Positions 17,806 through 27,833 of a DNA stretch of 64,000 bases are shown one piece after another. A program made the translations under genes and the position numbers. Within the stretch, counting starts at the first letter, position 1. Each line of letters begins with the position of its first letter. The stretch covers positions 15,841 through 79,840 of the forward strand of contig JAEWPX010000139.1 in assembly GCA_023399375.1 (NCBI GenBank), read 5' to 3'. Source of the DNA: Pseudomonadota bacterium (GTDB lineage Bacteria; Desulfobacterota; Desulfovibrionia; Desulfovibrionales; Desulfovibrionaceae). The notes below the pieces were generated by a model, which worked only from the letters and a program-made list of their open reading frames with translations, was not told the origin of the DNA and did no database searches.

Positions 17806-18440
17806 GGCCGCGTCCCGAGAACATCCGGCCGCGTGTTTTCAACAACGGTCCTCGTGCCCGCAGTCCCCGGCAGCGGGAGGCGCAGGGTCCCGTCCGAGGA
17901 CGATGTGACGTTGGTGGTGCTGTAAAAAGCAGAGCCATGTTCTTGCCGGCTGGGGATGTTCTTGCCTAGCGAGTCAAGAACAGAGGCTGCCCGGTTCGGC
18001 TCGCAGCCAAGCTTCCACGGCCATCGCAGGTTCCGAACCTTTCTCGGTCATTGCTCACGCTATTGCGTAAACAACAGGCTCCGTTGTGGGGTGAAGCCCT
18101 CAGGCAGGCGTCCGAAGTCGCCGCGATCTTCTGGGGTACGGCGGTGTGCTTCGATACTCAATGGGCGGAAGATGGTTCCCCTGGGAAAAGAGCAGTGATA
18201 TGGTGTGTCACAAGGCCGCATACCGGCCATCCGTTTGGCTGCGGCTAAGGATTGTTGCACATGTCAATATTACTTGGAGAATAAAATAGCTCCCGCAGGC
18301 TCGAAGAACCAATGCCGCATTATCTTGGCTCTTGGCTAGGTGTGAGGGTAATATGGCAAGAAGTAACCACTGGGAGTAATAACGGAAAAGCAATATTGAT
18401 GGGATCCAGGCTCAAGTAGCCAAGACAAAACGCCCATACA
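17806..18440. other. 635-bp gap between livF and a sensor kinase gene; one inverted repeat
   Basis: No convincing gene is seen. A perfect 8-bp inverted repeat, TGTTCTTG...CAAGAACA, lies at 17957-17982 with ten bases between the arms, and a second TGTTCTTGCC sits just upstream at 17937. This is operator-like, but no regulator is known. The last 200 bases are more AT-rich, as expected of a promoter region. Confidence 0.4.
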
Positions 18441-21383
18441 ATGCGCGAGGTGTGCTTGGAAAGTTGGCTCCCAATCGGCCTTGTGGCCGTCATAGTCAAT
18501 TCACTCATTCTGGCTCTGACGTTTATCTTTCTCTTCTCCAGTCACAAGCAACGGTATCTGTTGGCTTGGGGATGCGCATTCGCCGCATTCGCGGCCAGAA
18601 GTTTGTGCATTCTGGCCAATGTGTCGTTCGGAGGCCAAGTCAGTGTGTTGCGTATTGGAGAACAGTATTTCATTCTCACGGCAGTGTTCAGCCTGTATTA
18701 TGGCGCATCAACATTTACGGGAAAGATGTTTCCGAAATGGATGCGCTGGTCCCTGGCGGCGGTGGCGATCTGGGTTCCCATCGCCGTCACGTTGCAGACA
18801 GGATGGGCCTTACTGTACATGCCGAGCTATGTCCTGCTCGGGTCCATGTTCATCACCTGCGGTCTCTTGATCAAGCGCCAGCCGGCCCGATTCGGCAACG
18901 CCGGACGCCGAATCGCAGGGGTCTCCCTGGTCATCTGGGGCCTGCACCAGTACGATTATTTCCTGTTGCGGCATGTTGGCTGGTTTGCGCCGTGGGGGTT
19001 TCTCTTTGGAGCGACGCTGGCCTTGACCACCGCCATAGGCATCATCATCATGTTCTTCGAGACGATCCAGGTGGAGCAACAGGAACAGGAGAATCGTTTC
19101 CATTCCGTGCTGCGCTCGGCCATGGACGGATTTTGGATTCTTGACGCCGAGGGGCGCGTCATGGAGGTTAACAAGGCTTATTGCCGCATGAGCGGGTACA
19201 CCCGGGAGGAACTGTTGAACATGCGGGTCGTCGACCTGGAGGCGACGATGACGCCTGAGGCCATCGAGGCCAGGATGCGGGCGATCACCGCGCTTGGCGA
19301 GGCGCGATTCGAAACGCGACATCGGCGCAGGGACGGCGGCGTCTTCGACGTGGAGGTCAGCGTCCAGTACCACCCCGGCGAGGACAGATTGTTCGTCAGT
19401 TTCCTGCGCGACATAAGCGAACGCAAAATGGCCGAAGAGGCGTTGCGCAAGTCGGAACTGCAGCTGCGCACTCTTAAAAACAGCATTCCCGACCCCATTT
19501 GGCTTAAGGATCAAAACGGTGGTTATCTGTATTGCAACAATGCGTTCGAGCGATTCATCGGGGTCAGCGAGGAACAATTGGTCGGCAAGACCGATTACGA
19601 TTTTTTTGCCAAAGAGCTTGCGGATTTTTTTAGGGAAAACGACAAGATGGCCATCTTGGCCGATGGCCCCCGGGTTAACGAGGAGTGGCTGACCTTCGCG
19701 GCCGACGGCTACCGCGGCCTGTTCGAGACCATCAAAACCCCCATGCGAGATGCAAATGGGACGCTCATCGGCGTACTCGGCATCACCCGCGACATCACCC
19801 AGCGCAAGCAGGACGAGGAGTCCCTGCGGGAGCGGGAGTTCTTCCTCCAGGAGATCCAGCGCATCGCTATGATCGGGGGCTGGAAGGCCAACATCGAGGA
19901 CAATTCCCTCTATTGGAGCGACGAGGTCAACCGGATCCTCGACCTGCCCCTTGACTACAAGCCCTCCTTGTCCGAGGGGCTGCGGTTCTACTCCCCCGAA
20001 GACCTGCCCCGGATACGCGAGATGCTGGTCACGGCCCTGCATGACGGGGTCACCAGCGACATCGAATGCGAAATCGTCACCGGTTCCGGTGCCCGGAAGT
20101 GGGCCTCCCTGCGCGCGGCGGGAAAGGTTCAGGCCGCCGGTCACGCCTTTGTCATGGGTACCATCCAGGACATCGACGCCCAGAAAAAGGCCGCCCTGGA
20201 ACTCGAGCATGCCATGGCCAGAGCCGAATCCGCCAACAAGGCCAAGTCGGAGTTTCTGGCGAACATGAGCCACGAGATCCGTACTCCGTTAAACGGCGTC
20301 ATGGGCATGCTGCAGCTTATGGCGACCACTGGCCTCGACGCCGAGCAGGGGGAGTATCTCCAGGCCGCCATGAAGTCCTCCCGGAGGCTGACCAGGCTCT
20401 TGGCGGACATCCTGGACCTGTCGCGCATCGAAGCAGGGAAAATGCCGATCATAGAGACCACCTTCGTCGTCCGGGAACTGGTGGATTCGGTGGTGGACGC
20501 TTTCGCCCAAGAGGATAGCCGCAAGGGGCTCGGGCTCACGGCCTGGGTGGACTCGTCCCTGCCACCCCAGATCGTCGGGGACGATACGCGGCTGCGCCAG
20601 ATCCTGTTCAATCTGGTGGGCAACGCCCTTAAATTCACCGAAAAGGGCGGGGTGCGGGTGGACGCCACGCTCGTGGACCGTCCGGAACCCGGGCGCTGCC
20701 GCGTGCTTTTCACCGTGAGCGACACCGGCATCGGCATCCCGCAGAAACGCCTGCGCGACATCTTCGAGCCTTTCACCCAGGTGGAGGGAGACTACACCAG
20801 GCGGTTCCAGGGGGCGGGCCTGGGGCTGTCCATCGTGCGCAGGCTGGTGCGGCTCATGGACGGAACCCTGGATACCGACAGCGCCGAAGGCCAGGGCTCC
20901 GCCTTCTATCTCTTGCTGCCCTTTCGTCTCCCCGCACCCCGCGCCATCGAGCTGGCCCATACCAGGGGGGCCGATGGAGGGGGGCGCGCTGGTCTGTGCG
21001 TGCTGGTGGTCGAGGACGACGAGATCAGCCTCATGGCCGCCGTGCGCACCGTGGAGAAGATGGGCCATACGGCGCTGACTGCCGTCAATGGACGGGAGGC
21101 TCTGGAGAAGTTGGCCGGCAAAGGCGTAGACGTGGTGCTCATGGACGTGCAGATGCCGGTCATGGATGGCGTGGAGGCTACGCGGCGTATCCGGGACGGA
21201 GAAGCCGGGGAGGACAACAGGGCTGTGCCCATCTTGGCCATGACAGCCTACGCCATGACCGGAGACCGGGAAGAATTCTTGGCCGCAGGCATGGACGGCT
21301 ACCTGTCGAAACCCCTGGACAGGGAGGAACTGGCGGCGGCCTTCGGCCGGATGCAGCGGGAACACGGGCAGGCCGCGCGTTGA
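18441..21383 (+). CDS. Hybrid sensor histidine kinase: seven-helix sensor, three PAS, HisKA, HATPase, receiver
   Basis: A 980-residue membrane sensor. Residues 10-210 contain about seven hydrophobic helices. Three PAS domains follow at about 220-340 (GFWILDAEGRVMEVN), 345-465 (DPIWLKDQNGGYLYCN) and 470-600. The HisKA dimerisation domain has the phospho-accepting His near 610 in NMSHEIRTPLNG; the ATPase domain shows NLVGNALKFT, SDTGIGIP and GAGLGLSIV. A receiver domain at about 855-970 has Asp in VVLMDVQMPVMDG and Lys in YLSKPLD. No separate output regulator adjoins it, so the phosphoryl group probably passes to a phosphotransfer protein elsewhere. The start ATG has no clear Shine-Dalgarno. 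Confidence 0.92.
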   Translation: MREVCLESWLPIGLVAVIVNSLILALTFIFLFSSHKQRYLLAWGCAFAAFAARSLCILANVSFGGQVSVLRIGEQYFILTAVFSLYYGASTFTGKMFPKWMRWSLAAVAIWVPIAVTLQTGWALLYMPSYVLLGSMFITCGLLIKRQPARFGNAGRRIAGVSLVIWGLHQYDYFLLRHVGWFAPWGFLFGATLALTTAIGIIIMFFETIQVEQQEQENRFHSVLRSAMDGFWILDAEGRVMEVNKAYCRMSGYTREELLNMRVVDLEATMTPEAIEARMRAITALGEARFETRHRRRDGGVFDVEVSVQYHPGEDRLFVSFLRDISERKMAEEALRKSELQLRTLKNSIPDPIWLKDQNGGYLYCNNAFERFIGVSEEQLVGKTDYDFFAKELADFFRENDKMAILADGPRVNEEWLTFAADGYRGLFETIKTPMRDANGTLIGVLGITRDITQRKQDEESLREREFFLQEIQRIAMIGGWKANIEDNSLYWSDEVNRILDLPLDYKPSLSEGLRFYSPEDLPRIREMLVTALHDGVTSDIECEIVTGSGARKWASLRAAGKVQAAGHAFVMGTIQDIDAQKKAALELEHAMARAESANKAKSEFLANMSHEIRTPLNGVMGMLQLMATTGLDAEQGEYLQAAMKSSRRLTRLLADILDLSRIEAGKMPIIETTFVVRELVDSVVDAFAQEDSRKGLGLTAWVDSSLPPQIVGDDTRLRQILFNLVGNALKFTEKGGVRVDATLVDRPEPGRCRVLFTVSDTGIGIPQKRLRDIFEPFTQVEGDYTRRFQGAGLGLSIVRRLVRLMDGTLDTDSAEGQGSAFYLLLPFRLPAPRAIELAHTRGADGGGRAGLCVLVVEDDEISLMAAVRTVEKMGHTALTAVNGREALEKLAGKGVDVVLMDVQMPVMDGVEATRRIRDGEAGEDNRAVPILAMTAYAMTGDREEFLAAGMDGYLSKPLDREELAAAFGRMQREHGQAAR

Positions 21384-22197
21384 GGCAACCGCTCACCGTG
21401 TTTGCTCTGGGGACTAGACGTTTGGCCAGCCTCTAATGCCTTGTGTGCCCTGGATGCGGCCCTGGTAGTCAGATGTGACGAAAGCACGAGATGATCTCAT
21501 AGTCGTTCGATTTTATAGGATATCCCTTATGAATGTTCTCGGCAAGACAAACGATAGACAAAGTTTGTTGCAGAAGTGTTGTCATCTGCTCAAGGAAGAT
21601 GGTCAGCTTTGTGTGACAGGGCCACCGCAGATTCTGATTTCACGTGCTGCGAGACGGTTCGAGATCTCTGCGTTGCGGCCGGCTTCTCTGTGAAAGCGTC
21701 ACGGCGGGATACTCACGTATGCCGCCGTGTTTGGTGGATCATGAGCAGAGGGGGCTCCGTGCTTTTTTCCTCGTGCAAGAATGCTGATGTGGGATTCGAC
21801 GCCGGTGCGGTTGGGGTTAAACGACAGCGTCGGGTTTTTTCTATTTCCTTTGGTCCCGCTTGCCCTTCCCCGCCTCTTGGCCCAAACCACCACTCCGGAC
21901 ACCCCCGGGGTCGCGCGATAAAGGTCTTTTCTAGGGCTCTTGGGTCCCCGGTCCGCCCCTCGCTCAAGGGTGGGAAGCTCTGGCGGGATAGACGATTTGC
22001 CTGGCGGCAGGTTCTTTCTGACGCCGGGCAGCTTTCTGGTCTAGAGCGCAGTTTAGGCGCTGGGACATTTCAGGTGCATTCGCTGTGAAAACTGGAGTAC
22101 AAGGGTGGTGCCTGATGGCCCATTCCCTGGCTACGGTATCCTGACAGATTGCACCACCGTTTATTTATCGAAGAGAATAAGCGAAATGAGGCAAGAC
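21384..22197. other. 814-bp gap with no secure gene
   Basis: Short frames contain fragments resembling the end of a class I methyltransferase (LLKEDGQLCV at about 21580 and, in another frame, LCVAAGFSVKASRRDTHV near 21670), but no domain is complete. It may be an eroded gene. The 3' half is a GC-rich, low-information stretch. Base composition falls sharply towards the next gene. Confidence 0.3.
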
Positions 22198-23637
22198 ATG
22201 GTCGAAGCGAAATTGGATGTCAACATTGCGCTTGGAGAAGATATTTTTAGGATTGCCGTTGAGAACACACCGACAGGAGTTTGTATTACTAACGAGTATG
22301 GGATTTTTGAATATGTAAACAAGGCTTACTGTAATTTGTACGAGTATAGCCAGGAAGAACTTCTTGGGAACAATTTTACGATGGTTGTTCCTGACGAACA
22401 TAAGATGGCTTTGCAAGCACTTCATGATAAATATATCAACGGAACAGATGAGGTGCGTGGAGAATGGGAGGTTGTTACGAGGAGTGGGAATAATCTCACA
22501 ATTTTAGCTGATGCAGTTCGGGTTAAAGGTGTCGACGGCCGATTCAAAAAGGTTACCTTTGTTACGGACATAACAGAACGAAGAAGGTATGAGCAAGAGC
22601 TTCAGAAATTATATTTATCCATCGAAACATCGTCGGCTTCCATTGTGATAACGGACTCAATGGGAAATATCTGCTATGCGAATCCTTCGGTTTGCACTAC
22701 TACCGGATACTTGCAAGAGGAAGTACTTGGTCAAAATATGAGGATGTTCAAGTCCGGGGTTCATGATCAGGACTTCTATAGGAGTATGTGGGCTGCAATT
22801 TGTACTGGGAAGACTTGGCGGGGAGAGGTTTGTAATAAAAACAAAAGGGGAGAGCTCTTTTGGGAGTCAACAATCATCACTCCGATTCCTGACAAGTTCG
22901 GGAAGATAGTGAATTATGTTGCTGTCAAGAATGATATTTCTGAAAAAATTGACCTTGAGAGACTTAAAGAGGATGTGGATCGCATTTTGCGTCACGATCT
23001 CATAACGCCGCTTAATGCCATTGTGGCATTGCCTCAACTATTAAAAGAATATGAAAATTTGACTTTAGAGCAATATGATTACTTGGATCATATAGAAAGG
23101 TCCGGTTTGCGAATGCTAAGGATGATTAACAACTCTTTGGATATATTCAAAATGGAAGAAGGGAGTTATCGCTGTAATCTGAGCCCGAATAATTTGATTG
23201 GCATATCAAAAGAAATTGTCGATAGTCTGCAAAATTCTTTGAAAATGTCAGGTTGTAAAGTTGTACTTTATTCTGACGACAGAATAGTGACAGATTGTGA
23301 CAAGTTTATAGTCCTAACAGAAGAGACTAATTTTTACAATATAATGTCAAATTTGATAGCTAACGCCATTGAGGCATCGCCTGCCGGTAGCGATATAGTT
23401 ATTCGCTTTCAAAGAAGCATACCGAAAACCCTTTCGATTATAAATAAAGGCGTTGTTCCGAAAGCGATAAGAGCGCACTTCTTCGAGAAATATAAAACTT
23501 ACGGGAAGCGGCATGGAACAGGACTGGGAACGTATTCGGCAAAGTTGATCGCTGAAGCGCTAGGTTATGAAATAGAAATGCAAACTTCTGACGAAATGAA
23601 TGAAACGACTATTAAAATCACATTCGGCGGAAGATAA
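22198..23637 (+). CDS. PAS-PAS sensor histidine kinase, low-GC, probably acquired
   Basis: A soluble sensor kinase of about 479 residues. Two PAS domains occupy roughly 20-145 (TPTGVCITNEYGIFEYVN) and 150-270 (ASIVITDSMGNICYAN, ending in YVAVKNDISEKI). The phospho-accepting His is in ILRHDLITPLNA. The ATPase domain has the N box NLIANAIEAS and a final GTGLGTYSAKLIAE, while the usual DxGxG region is replaced by INKGVVP, a variant I know from other Desulfovibrio-type kinases. Codon use is far richer in A and T than any neighbour, which points to horizontal transfer. ATG 22198 has a GAGG six bases upstream; ATG 22186 and a GTG at 22105 are alternatives. Confidence 0.88.
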   Translation: MVEAKLDVNIALGEDIFRIAVENTPTGVCITNEYGIFEYVNKAYCNLYEYSQEELLGNNFTMVVPDEHKMALQALHDKYINGTDEVRGEWEVVTRSGNNLTILADAVRVKGVDGRFKKVTFVTDITERRRYEQELQKLYLSIETSSASIVITDSMGNICYANPSVCTTTGYLQEEVLGQNMRMFKSGVHDQDFYRSMWAAICTGKTWRGEVCNKNKRGELFWESTIITPIPDKFGKIVNYVAVKNDISEKIDLERLKEDVDRILRHDLITPLNAIVALPQLLKEYENLTLEQYDYLDHIERSGLRMLRMINNSLDIFKMEEGSYRCNLSPNNLIGISKEIVDSLQNSLKMSGCKVVLYSDDRIVTDCDKFIVLTEETNFYNIMSNLIANAIEASPAGSDIVIRFQRSIPKTLSIINKGVVPKAIRAHFFEKYKTYGKRHGTGLGTYSAKLIAEALGYEIEMQTSDEMNETTIKITFGGR

Positions 23638-23720
23638 GTTCGTTTGGCTTCATGTGAACTGTGTCTTCCCCGATCCGGTGCCCGGCCGGCGCATCCTCCA
23701 CCACCGCGTCGGACCGGCTG

Positions 23721-24953
23721 TTAGTCGGCGTCTTCTCCCGCTCCTTCCTCTCGGGCTGTTGCCTCTTCGTCGAGTTTGCGCCGGCAGATTTCGCGCCATG
23801 CATCCAGGCGTGCCACTGCAACAGGCGGAGCCTCAAGAGCGTGCACGGCGTAGTCCGGGTGCAGCCGCACGAGTTCATGTTCGAGAACGTTGGCGGCGGC
23901 CACGGCGGTTTGCGGCGAAAACACGGTCCAGTCGAGGTGCGCCGGAGCATGGTGCTGCGAGACGGCCGTAAGTACCGTCCTGGGAAAGCCCCAGAGATTG
24001 AGAAGATAGCCCCCGATGGCGGCATGGTCCGCAGCCAAAGCGGCCTGTTCGGCCGCGTAAAGCGGCAACGCTTCGCTCCGCACCCGGGCCAGGATGGCCT
24101 CGTACTCTGCCGCGAGCCCCATCAGCAGGACGAGTTTGCCCACATCGTGGAGCATCCCCGCGATGAAGCAGTCTTCGCGATCCTGCGGATCAGCCCCTTC
24201 GGCCAGGGCAATGGCCTTGGCGAAGCTGCCCGTGCGGAAGCTGTGCTCCCAAAGGAGGCGGACCGAAAAATCCGGGGTGCGGGCGTTGTCGAGGACCGTG
24301 AACAGATGCACGGTGAGCACCAGGGTGCGCAGGATGTTTTCCCCGAGCAGGTTCACGGCGTGCTGGATGCTCGTGACCCGGCGCGGCAGCCCGAAAAAGG
24401 CCGAATTGACCAGGCGCAGGATGGTGGCGGCCATGCCGGCGTCCCGGCCGATGATTTCGCCCAGCCGGGCCAGGGGGACGTTTCCCCGGTACAGGGCCTG
24501 TTCGAGTTCGGTGTAGAGGTGGGGCAGGGCGGGCAGGGATTCCAGGCGGGCGGCCAGGGCGCGCAGGCCTTCGCTGGCGAGCAGCCCGTCGAGATCCAGG
24601 GCCTTTTCAATGGCCTTGATCAGCACCTCGGAGCGACAGGGTTTGCTCAAGTAAAGGTGAGCCGGCTTGACTGCCTTGAGCACGTTTTCGTTGTCGGCAA
24701 AGCCCGAGAGGATGATGCGGACGCAGTGGGGCTGCAGCCGCCGGGCCTCGGCGAGGACCTGCGCCCCGTCCATGCCGGGCATGCGCATGTCCGTGACAAT
24801 GACGTTGTAGGGCGTTTTTGACAGCGCTTCCAAAGCGTTGGGACCACCCAGGGCGAAATCCATATCCCACTTGGCCCGCTGGAGGCGCAGCGATAGGCGT
24901 AGGCCATTTAAAATGCCCGCCTCGTCATCGACGAAAAGGATTCTCGGCTTCAT
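23721..24953 (-). CDS. Response regulator with HDOD output domain
   Basis: A 410-residue cytoplasmic regulator. The receiver domain (residues 1-125) has the acidic pair in LFVDDEAG, phospho-acceptor Asp in VIVTDMRMPGMDG and Lys in YLSKPCR. From about 145 onward is an HDOD domain: LPALPHLYTELEQAL at the start, GRDAGMAATILRLVNSAFFG, IQHAVNLLG, and a degenerate HD-like GMLHDVGKLVLLMG. HDOD proteins relay signals, often into second-messenger or motility control, without a proven enzyme activity. Its start overlaps the stop of the upstream kinase gene (ATGA), so the two form a two-component pair. Confidence 0.92.
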   Translation of the reverse strand: MKPRILFVDDEAGILNGLRLSLRLQRAKWDMDFALGGPNALEALSKTPYNVIVTDMRMPGMDGAQVLAEARRLQPHCVRIILSGFADNENVLKAVKPAHLYLSKPCRSEVLIKAIEKALDLDGLLASEGLRALAARLESLPALPHLYTELEQALYRGNVPLARLGEIIGRDAGMAATILRLVNSAFFGLPRRVTSIQHAVNLLGENILRTLVLTVHLFTVLDNARTPDFSVRLLWEHSFRTGSFAKAIALAEGADPQDREDCFIAGMLHDVGKLVLLMGLAAEYEAILARVRSEALPLYAAEQAALAADHAAIGGYLLNLWGFPRTVLTAVSQHHAPAHLDWTVFSPQTAVAAANVLEHELVRLHPDYAVHALEAPPVAVARLDAWREICRRKLDEEATAREEGAGEDAD

Positions 24954-27265
24954 GGGGTCGCGTCCTCGGAGCTGCGGGAAGGGGAGCCGTCGATGGGGAT
25001 GCGCACGAAAAACGTCGTGCCGCGTCCCGGCTCGGAAACGAAGGTCAGGGAACCGCCGTGCTTGGCCGCCACGATGTCGTAGGCGATGGCCAGCCCCTGG
25101 CCGGTGCCCTTGCCGACGTCCTTGGTGGTGAAAAAAATATTGAAGACCTTGTCGCGGATGTCTTCGGGAATGCCCGGGCCGGTGTCGCTGACGGCGATTT
25201 CCGCCATGTCGCCGTCCTTGCGGATGCGGATGGCGATGCGCCCGGCGGGCGCGCCGTCCTTGACCACGTCGGAAACGGCGTGGGCGGCGTTGATGACGAT
25301 GTTGAGCAACACCTGGCTGATTTCGTCGGGCTGGCAGCGTACCTCGGGCATGTCCGGCTCGCATTCGAGGTCCACGGTGGCCACGTATTTCCATTCGTTG
25401 CGGGAGATTTCCAGGGTGGCGCGAGCCATGTCGGCCAGATTGACGGCCTGACTCCTGTCGCCGGAGGAATGGGAGAAGCGGCGCATGGCCGCGACAATGG
25501 AGCTGATGCGGCCAATGCCGTCAAAGATGCTGGCGATGGCGGCCGGCATCTCGTCGCGCAAAAATGGGGCATCGATCTCTTCCAACAGCATCCGCAACGT
25601 CCGCGCGGCCTCCTCGCCCACGACCTCGGGCTGGGCGGCGTAGCCCTCGGCCAGGGCCAGCAGGCGGGATAAGCCAGCGAAGGCGTCGCGCAAGAAGGTC
25701 ACGCCGTCGCCGACGTACTGGGTGGGCGTGTTGATCTCGTGGGCGATGCCGGCGGCGAGTTGGCCGATGGCTTCGAGTTTCCCCACCCGGGCGAGCTTTA
25801 TCTCCATCTGCCGTCGCTCGGTGAGGTCAACATAGATGCAAAGCCCGCCGATGCACAGGTTGTCGATGTCGTAAAGCGGCGAGATGTTGGCCAGGATGAT
25901 CTTGTCGCGGCCCTTGTGGCTTTTGGTGTTGACCTCCACACTCTGGTAGATGACCCCTTCGGCGATGCTTTTCCCGGCCATGGTTTCGTGAGCTGGGTCG
26001 CGGTAGTAGACTTCGGCCACGGTCTTGCCGTCCAGGCTTTCGGGCGGACCGTCGATGTCGAGCATTTCCATGAAGCGCTGATTGGTTTGCAGCACGCGCT
26101 GCCCGGCGTCGACCAGCAGATAGGGGGCCGGGAAATTGCCGAGGATGCCTTGCAGCAGTTCGGATTCGTGGCGGCGTGTGCGGGCGAGGAGTGCGAAGCC
26201 GGCCCGGGCCGTGAGCAGGGCCCGGATGATGGCGAACAGGAGCAGGGTGATGGCCACGCCCGAGGCGCCGATGAAATAGGGGAGCCGGCGGTCCACGGTG
26301 GATTCAAAGGAGGGCAGGGCGGCGAAGCGGATGGTCCAGACGCGACCGAAGAGGTCCAGGTGCTGCTCGGCGGTGAAAAGGGGCTTGCCTTGCCGGTCGG
26401 CCTTGGCGGCCAACCCTGCACTGCGGTATAGGAGCGCGTCCTCGGACGCGGTGTCTCCGTCGAAGATTTCGTAGCCCACGTCCTGGTGGCCGCGTGGCAG
26501 CACACCGCGCATGAGATCGTGCATACGGAAGGGGGCGTTGACGTAGCCCTTGATGCGGCGTCGGCGCAGTTCGACGGTGGGTGGCGGCGCCGGGGTGTCG
26601 TAGACCGGCATGAACATGATGAATCCGGGCTGGACGTTGGTCGTGCCTTCCTGGACCAGGGTGATCTTGCCGGTGATGGAAGGCCTGGCCGAGTCGCGGG
26701 CGCGCATGATGGCGGCGCGACGCACGGCCTCGCTGAAAGTATCGAAACCGAAGGCCTTTTTGTTGAGAGCGTTGTCCGGCTCGAGATAGATGACCGGGGT
26801 GTAGGCTTCACGGTCGCCGGGGGGGCGGATGACGTAGTCGGGGAAGCCCTGGGCGCGCATGGCCGCGACGTGGCGTTCGCGGGTTTCCGGGAAGACGGCC
26901 GGGGAATAGCCCAGGCCCTGGATGCCGGGGTAGTTGGCGTTGAGGTCCATGGTGTCGGCGAAGGCCTTCCACTGCTCCCTGCTGACGTCGCCCACGGCGT
27001 CGAACAGGGCCAGCCCGCCGCGAAGGGCCAGTTCGTAGGCCATGACCCGGTCGCGAAGGGCCGTGAGGATCTCCGAGACGCGGAAATCGAAGCGCGCCTG
27101 GGCATAGCGCGTGACGTCGCCCTGGACCAGGTTCCAGGCGTACGCGGTAAGCGCCAGTCCAAACGCCAACTGGAGCCAGGCCAGGACCTTCCACAATGCC
27201 GAACGCCGGTCCGGGGACCACGGTCGGTGCAACGGGGAAGCGGGCGGGGCGGGATCTTCCGGCAT
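24950..27265 (-). CDS. CHASE-domain PAS sensor histidine kinase
   Basis: A 771-residue membrane kinase and partner of the HDOD regulator. After one helix at about 25-45 an extracytoplasmic CHASE domain of some 260 residues follows, with the signature ELALRGGLALFDAV and GIQGLGYSPAV; CHASE domains bind small external ligands. A second helix lies near 335-355, then a PAS domain, a HisKA region with the His in AAGIAHEINTPTQYV, and an ATPase domain with NIVINAAHAV, SDTGPGIP and GTGQGLAIAY. AAGGAG seven bases before ATG 27265 defines the start, 23 codons shorter than the longest frame. Confidence 0.93.
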   Translation of the reverse strand: MPEDPAPPASPLHRPWSPDRRSALWKVLAWLQLAFGLALTAYAWNLVQGDVTRYAQARFDFRVSEILTALRDRVMAYELALRGGLALFDAVGDVSREQWKAFADTMDLNANYPGIQGLGYSPAVFPETRERHVAAMRAQGFPDYVIRPPGDREAYTPVIYLEPDNALNKKAFGFDTFSEAVRRAAIMRARDSARPSITGKITLVQEGTTNVQPGFIMFMPVYDTPAPPPTVELRRRRIKGYVNAPFRMHDLMRGVLPRGHQDVGYEIFDGDTASEDALLYRSAGLAAKADRQGKPLFTAEQHLDLFGRVWTIRFAALPSFESTVDRRLPYFIGASGVAITLLLFAIIRALLTARAGFALLARTRRHESELLQGILGNFPAPYLLVDAGQRVLQTNQRFMEMLDIDGPPESLDGKTVAEVYYRDPAHETMAGKSIAEGVIYQSVEVNTKSHKGRDKIILANISPLYDIDNLCIGGLCIYVDLTERRQMEIKLARVGKLEAIGQLAAGIAHEINTPTQYVGDGVTFLRDAFAGLSRLLALAEGYAAQPEVVGEEAARTLRMLLEEIDAPFLRDEMPAAIASIFDGIGRISSIVAAMRRFSHSSGDRSQAVNLADMARATLEISRNEWKYVATVDLECEPDMPEVRCQPDEISQVLLNIVINAAHAVSDVVKDGAPAGRIAIRIRKDGDMAEIAVSDTGPGIPEDIRDKVFNIFFTTKDVGKGTGQGLAIAYDIVAAKHGGSLTFVSEPGRGTTFFVRIPIDGSPSRSSEDATP

Positions 27266-27507
27266 CGGGCGCTCCTTGCGACTCTGCCTCCCGTATAGGC
27301 GAAATGGGCGGAACATGGCAACGCGATAAAACATTCTTGCTAAGCCCTCTGAGGCAGATATTACGAGGAGCAGAGAATGATGTAATGTTGTGAGGACGGT
27401 TTCCTACTTGACATCCACAGATGCCGGTGACGAGTGGGGCTCAAGCCAGTTATTACTCAGAGCATAGAACATTTAAAATTTTGGGAGACATTTGATAGAT
27501 TTCTTGC

Positions 27508-27630
27508 ATGGATTCCGGTGACGCAAGAAAACTGCCCCCTTCGGCCCAGGACGCCATTCGGCGCAAAGCCGTGAAGGATGTCGTCGAGGGCGGGATGAGC
27601 CAGACCATGGCCGCAGAGGTATTTGGAGCA
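27508..27630 (+). pseudogene. N-terminal stub of an IS630-type transposase
   Basis: About 40 residues, KLPPSAQDAIRRKAVKDV then GGMSQTMAAEVFGAG, match the helix-turn-helix that opens IS630-family transposases. The similarity breaks off where the 72-bp repeat (27631-27702) begins, so the rest of the gene is lost. Confidence 0.5.
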
Positions 27631-27702
27631 GGAAGCACTCTCGTCCCCACAGGCATCGAAAGACGTCTTTGCCGAATCGTCACGCCAGGAAGCGCTATCC
27701 CT
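27631..27702 (+). repeat. 72-bp repeat shared with 12722-12793
   Basis: Second copy of the short repeat described at 12722. It joins an IS630-type stub on its left to an IS256-type stub on its right, so it marks a junction between mobile-element fragments. Confidence 0.65.
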
Positions 27703-27716
27703 ATCCCGGCGGAGTG

Positions 27717-27833
27717 TACTCGCCCGGGACTCCGTTCGTAGCGGCCGGCTCCGATCAAGCCGTCCACCTCGGCCTTCATGAGAAGCCGCAAGACTGCTTC
27801 CGTCAGGGAGGGGGTAGTTTTTGACCTCTGGGA
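27717..27833 (-). pseudogene. N-terminal stub of an IS256-family transposase
   Basis: On the minus strand about 39 residues (SLTEAVLRLLMKAEVDGLIG then GRYERSPGRV) match the N-terminal region of IS256-type transposases, the very part missing from the remnant at 11190-12255. Homology ends after the ERSPGRV block. It is not a full gene. Confidence 0.5.

Noticed and set aside
21475..22088. Methyltransferase gene
   Set aside because: Two short stretches look like the end of a class I methyltransferase but are in different frames and no SAM-binding motif is present; noted only as possible erosion.
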